Shown here: one piece after another, positions 6,272 to 8,283 of the stretch
How positions within the stretch are numbered: the first letter of the stretch is position 1
How the letters are laid out: the number at the start of each line of letters is the position of its first letter
NCBI GenBank assembly: GCA_902772745.1
Contig: CACYBV010000251.1
Coordinates: forward strand, 1-8,283
Direction: 5' to 3'
DNA length: 8,283 bases
Source of the DNA: an uncultured Eubacteriales bacterium
GTDB lineage: Bacteria; Bacillota; Clostridia; Lachnospirales; Lachnospiraceae
The notes under the pieces: model-generated
Seen by the model: only the letters and a program-made list of their open reading frames with translations
Database searches by the model: none
Told to the model about the DNA's origin: nothing
Translations under genes and position numbers: made by a program

Positions 6272-6313
6272 ATTCTCTTTTCAGGATTTTTGAGATTGTC
6301 CTGAAAAGAGAAT
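6272..6313 (+). other. Perfect 15-bp hairpin upstream of the wzy-like gene
   Basis: ATTCTCTTTTCAGGA (6272-6286) and TCCTGAAAAGAGAAT (6299-6313) are exact reverse complements around a 12-base loop, with one further possible G-T pair inside. The bases following (TCCGGAAGC) contain no T-tract on the + strand, and there is none beyond the left arm on the - strand, so it is not a standard intrinsic terminator in either direction. It sits 23 bases before the GGAGG of the next gene. Possible roles are transcript stabilisation or processing between the two large membrane-protein genes, attenuation, or protein binding. Confidence 0.75.
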
Positions 6314-6336
6314 TCCGGAAGCAGATCCTGCATTTT

Positions 6337-6362
6337 GGAGGAAGGGATTAAGACTGTATATG
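6337..6362 (+). promoter_or_regulatory. Ribosome-binding site with unusually long spacing to ATG
   Basis: GGAGGAAGGG at 6337-6346 is a strong purine-rich site, but 13 bases separate its end from ATG 6360, longer than the usual 5-9. An in-frame CTG at 6354 lies 7 bases from the site and could be a non-canonical start adding two residues. No ATG, GTG or TTG fits better, so ATG 6360 is retained. Confidence 0.45.
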
Positions 6363-7997
6363 ACAGAAAAGACTGTAGCAAGAAGCAACCATATCGTTGA
6401 ACCAAGGCAGTTTTTCTTGATCAGATACCCTGCTGTACCTGCTGTGATTGCGGCGCTTTACCATGCTTCTCTTGCAATCTTCCGGTACTTTTTTCCGATT
6501 GAGGGATTGATCAATTTCGACTATCGCTTCGGAACCGCGGCTGTCTGCGCTACGGTTCTTCTTCTGGTGCTCAGGCATAAGCCGGTTGTGATTCGCAGGG
6601 GACAAGTCATGGCAGGGCTGCTTATGATTGTTTATCTTGTGTCCGTGAGGGCTGCCGTGACCGCAGAGGGAAAAGGGATGCTGCCCAATAATTACAAATC
6701 TCTGTTTGATGCGTTTATGTCCCTGATTGTGTTCTTAGCCCTTGGGCACTATGCGGGACGAGTACGAAGTCAGAAAATTGTGAAGATGATACTCCACGTT
6801 GTGGTGGCGCTTTGGAGTATTTTTTTTCTTTATGTAATAGCAAATGTTTACAGGAAGCATATCATCACTACCCCTTCCGGTGGGTTCATTTATATTGATA
6901 AGACAAAGGCACTGAGTCTGAACTGCAATACTAATACAACAGGAGTGATATTGCTGACTTTTTGCTTTCTATCCTTATTGCTTTTTGTATGGGAGAATAA
7001 CACAATATTGAAAATCCTCTGTATATCGGAGGCTGTTATTAATTATTTAGGGCTGGTCATGTCTCTTTCCAGAGCCTGTATTGCGTCCTTTATCATTTGC
7101 GGAACCATTACGGTATTTTTGTATGAAAGAGGTGTAAGGTATCATTCTTATAAAAAGACAGAATCCGGACAAGCGGTTTCTTCACTTCGGCCGCAGTTAT
7201 ATGCGCTTGTATTTCTGATTATTACAATTGGCTCACTCTATCCGATCTATAAATCTTATGAGAAATCCGGGGACCTGCCGAAAACGGAGAAACAGGGGCT
7301 TGAAATGACCATTCAGAGTGTTGCGCGGGGCGAAGACGTTGAATTGGAGAGGCAGCAGATTCGGAATAGTACTGTTCTGTCTGAGGACAACCTTGCAGGA
7401 TACCGGTTATATCAGGAGGGCGTAATCCGGAACATTTCTCATGTTTCATATTCAAGTATCATGCCGCGGAGCCCTCATCTGATGGGAATTCGTTCAGAGA
7501 GGAAGGAAATACTCGTTTTCGCAGCAGGTTATAGCAGCAGCCTGGACGATCTGGATGGAAACAGGCTGTATACCAGGATCGACAGATTCCTTTCCGGACG
7601 CCTTCGAATCTGGAGAGTTGCTTTAAAGGCGATGTTTGTGAGCCCGAGAAGATTTCTGCTGGGAGCAACTCCGCATGGCGTATGGAACGCGGTTCTTACA
7701 GCCAGCAATGGAAAGATTAATATGTATACACACAATCAGATTCTGGAGATTGGTGTTGCGCTGGGTGTGCCTTCCATGGTACTGTTCCTTTTCTTTATTA
7801 TCTATATGGCGAGAAGTTCTGCTTCATACGTCCTCAGCCATCCTGAGGACAGGGAGACTCTAATGGCTGCGTCATTTATTGCCATTATGCTTTTATTTAA
7901 TTTATTTGAAGCTACCCTTCTTTTTTACCGCTTTATCAACAGTTATCCCTTTTTCTTCTTTGTGGGATGGCTGGAGGAGAAGGCACTTCGCAAATAA
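6360..7997 (+). CDS. O-antigen polymerase/ligase-like membrane protein (Wzy family)
   Basis: A 545-residue polytopic protein with about ten to twelve hydrophobic helices, at roughly 20-45, 57-71, 83-100, 115-131, 141-161, 195-210, 217-234, 239-255, 280-297, 461-484, 500-523 and 525-537. Features of the Wzy/O-antigen ligase family are NCNTNTTG at 188-195, MSLSRACIASF at 234-244, a large extracytoplasmic loop from about 298 to 455 carrying SGRLRIWRVAL (412-422), and the loop-end motif THNQILEIGVALGVPSM at 457-473. Members join undecaprenyl-linked repeat units or ligate glycan to an acceptor on the outer face of the membrane. Whether this is a polymerase or a ligase cannot be told from sequence. 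Local base composition looks more A+T-rich than the upstream genes, common for wzy genes, which diverge fast. It is preceded by a 146-base gap with a perfect hairpin. Confidence 0.8.
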   Translation: MTEKTVARSNHIVEPRQFFLIRYPAVPAVIAALYHASLAIFRYFFPIEGLINFDYRFGTAAVCATVLLLVLRHKPVVIRRGQVMAGLLMIVYLVSVRAAVTAEGKGMLPNNYKSLFDAFMSLIVFLALGHYAGRVRSQKIVKMILHVVVALWSIFFLYVIANVYRKHIITTPSGGFIYIDKTKALSLNCNTNTTGVILLTFCFLSLLLFVWENNTILKILCISEAVINYLGLVMSLSRACIASFIICGTITVFLYERGVRYHSYKKTESGQAVSSLRPQLYALVFLIITIGSLYPIYKSYEKSGDLPKTEKQGLEMTIQSVARGEDVELERQQIRNSTVLSEDNLAGYRLYQEGVIRNISHVSYSSIMPRSPHLMGIRSERKEILVFAAGYSSSLDDLDGNRLYTRIDRFLSGRLRIWRVALKAMFVSPRRFLLGATPHGVWNAVLTASNGKINMYTHNQILEIGVALGVPSMVLFLFFIIYMARSSASYVLSHPEDRETLMAASFIAIMLLFNLFEATLLFYRFINSYPFFFFVGWLEEKALRK

Positions 7998-8000
7998 GAA

Positions 8001-8283
8001 ATGCCAATCTTTCAAGGGCAGGCGTGTAATGTGCTTACCGAAACGGTCTGGCAATCCGGGAATCTTTCACTGACTGTAACAGGTTTTCCGGGCAGATCCA
8101 TGAGGCGTCATGGTGCTGCTGTGACTAGAGTATTGACAAAAACAGGACGGCATGTTTTAATCTGCGTGTAATACGCAATTTGGACAACTATGTGAACGAG
8201 CGGGACACTGCGGAAGCGCGGAATGTGACAAGCGGTGCCCCGTCTGATTCATGCATGTCCACGGGCGCCGCATAGTGCCCGCA
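8001..8283 (+). pseudogene. Possible decayed S24/S26 (signal-peptidase-like) protein gene, running off the window
   Basis: No intact gene fills this stretch, but three frames in succession resemble parts of the small S24/S26 proteins found in Clostridial polysaccharide loci. A 56-codon frame from ATG 8001 to TAA 8169-8171 gives LSLTVTGF...RSMRRHG, matching the family's FTVTGFSMRPMLRHG region in order and length; the catalytic Ser-Met positions read Pro-Gly. It then reaches GRHVL, like the GRYVLHR strand. A different frame from about 8165 reads RVIRNLDNYVNER, like VIRGDNTYVNER, and stops at TAG 8273-8275. A third frame from about 8248 reads HVHGRRI. The spacing implies at least two frameshifts and loss of the middle of the domain. 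No ribosome-binding site precedes ATG 8001. The comparison is from memory, and sequencing error or chance similarity are alternatives. Confidence 0.4.
8133..8161 (+). promoter_or_regulatory. Promoter-like sequence within the putative pseudogene
   Basis: TTGACA at 8133-8138 matches the -35 consensus perfectly and lies 17 bases before TTTAAT at 8156-8161 (5 of 6 to the -10 consensus). A short inverted repeat, TGCGT-GTAAT-ACGCA at 8163-8177, sits at the expected transcript start. No good start codon with a ribosome-binding site follows within the window, and the boxes fall inside the apparent S24/S26 remnant. It could be fortuitous or could drive a gene beyond the edge. Confidence 0.35.

Noticed and set aside
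6240..6276. Possible -10 boxes TATTAT (6240-6245) and TATTCT (6271-6276) as a promoter for the wzy-like gene
   Set aside because: Neither has a -35 element with acceptable match at 16-18 bases, and A+T-rich sequence gives such boxes by chance.
8180..8275. Short + strand frame ending at TAG 8273-8275 as an independent small gene
   Set aside because: It has no ribosome-binding site or good start codon, and its best resemblance (VIRNLDNYVNER) fits the S24/S26-like remnant instead.

Overview
This is a stretch of a cell-surface polysaccharide (exopolysaccharide, capsule or secondary wall polymer) biosynthesis locus. Every convincing gene is on the + strand. Three things suggest an anaerobic Firmicute of the Clostridia, most likely Lachnospiraceae-like: GTG and TTG start codons behind GGAG-type Shine-Dalgarno sites, roughly balanced base composition, and the gene families present (GT2-GtrA fusion, DUF2304, capsule-type IspD/TarI protein, very long DUF2142 protein). 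This assignment rests on recognition from memory; no search was run.

Layout. 1-253: 3' end of a DUF2304 membrane protein, a family normally found beside a GT2 glycosyltransferase, which would lie upstream of the window. 532-1665: fused polyprenyl-phosphate glycosyltransferase (GT2) plus GtrA membrane domain. 1803-1831: a good sigma-A promoter, followed by a 22-codon leader ORF (1852-1920) whose stop overlaps the start of an IspD/TarI-like cytidylyltransferase (1917-2639). 2730-2760: a perfect 12-bp hairpin. 2815-3411: RfbC (dTDP-4-dehydrorhamnose 3,5-epimerase), TTG start. 3472-6213: a 913-residue DUF2142-type polytopic membrane protein with two predicted extracytoplasmic beta-rich domains and a Glu-rich insert. 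6272-6313: a perfect 15-bp hairpin. 6360-7997: O-antigen polymerase/ligase-like (Wzy) membrane protein. 8001-8283: no intact gene, but three reading frames in succession resemble pieces of an S24/S26 (signal-peptidase-like) protein, so I read it as a decayed pseudogene running off the window.

How the parts may work together (inference). The cytidylyltransferase and RfbC supply activated precursors (a CDP-alditol or similar, and dTDP-L-rhamnose). The GT2-GtrA protein would load a sugar onto undecaprenyl phosphate and move it across the membrane. The DUF2142 protein is a candidate membrane glycosyltransferase using a lipid-linked donor, and the Wzy-like protein would polymerise or ligate repeat units outside the cell. 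RfbA, RfbB, RfbD, a TarJ-like reductase, an initiating phosphoglycosyltransferase and a flippase are not in the window and must be encoded elsewhere if the pathways are complete.

No CRISPR array, tRNA, rRNA or insertion sequence was seen. The most unusual items are the leader-ORF arrangement before the cytidylyltransferase gene, the two perfect hairpins without T-tracts, the domain layout of the 913-residue protein, and the S24/S26-like debris at the right edge.
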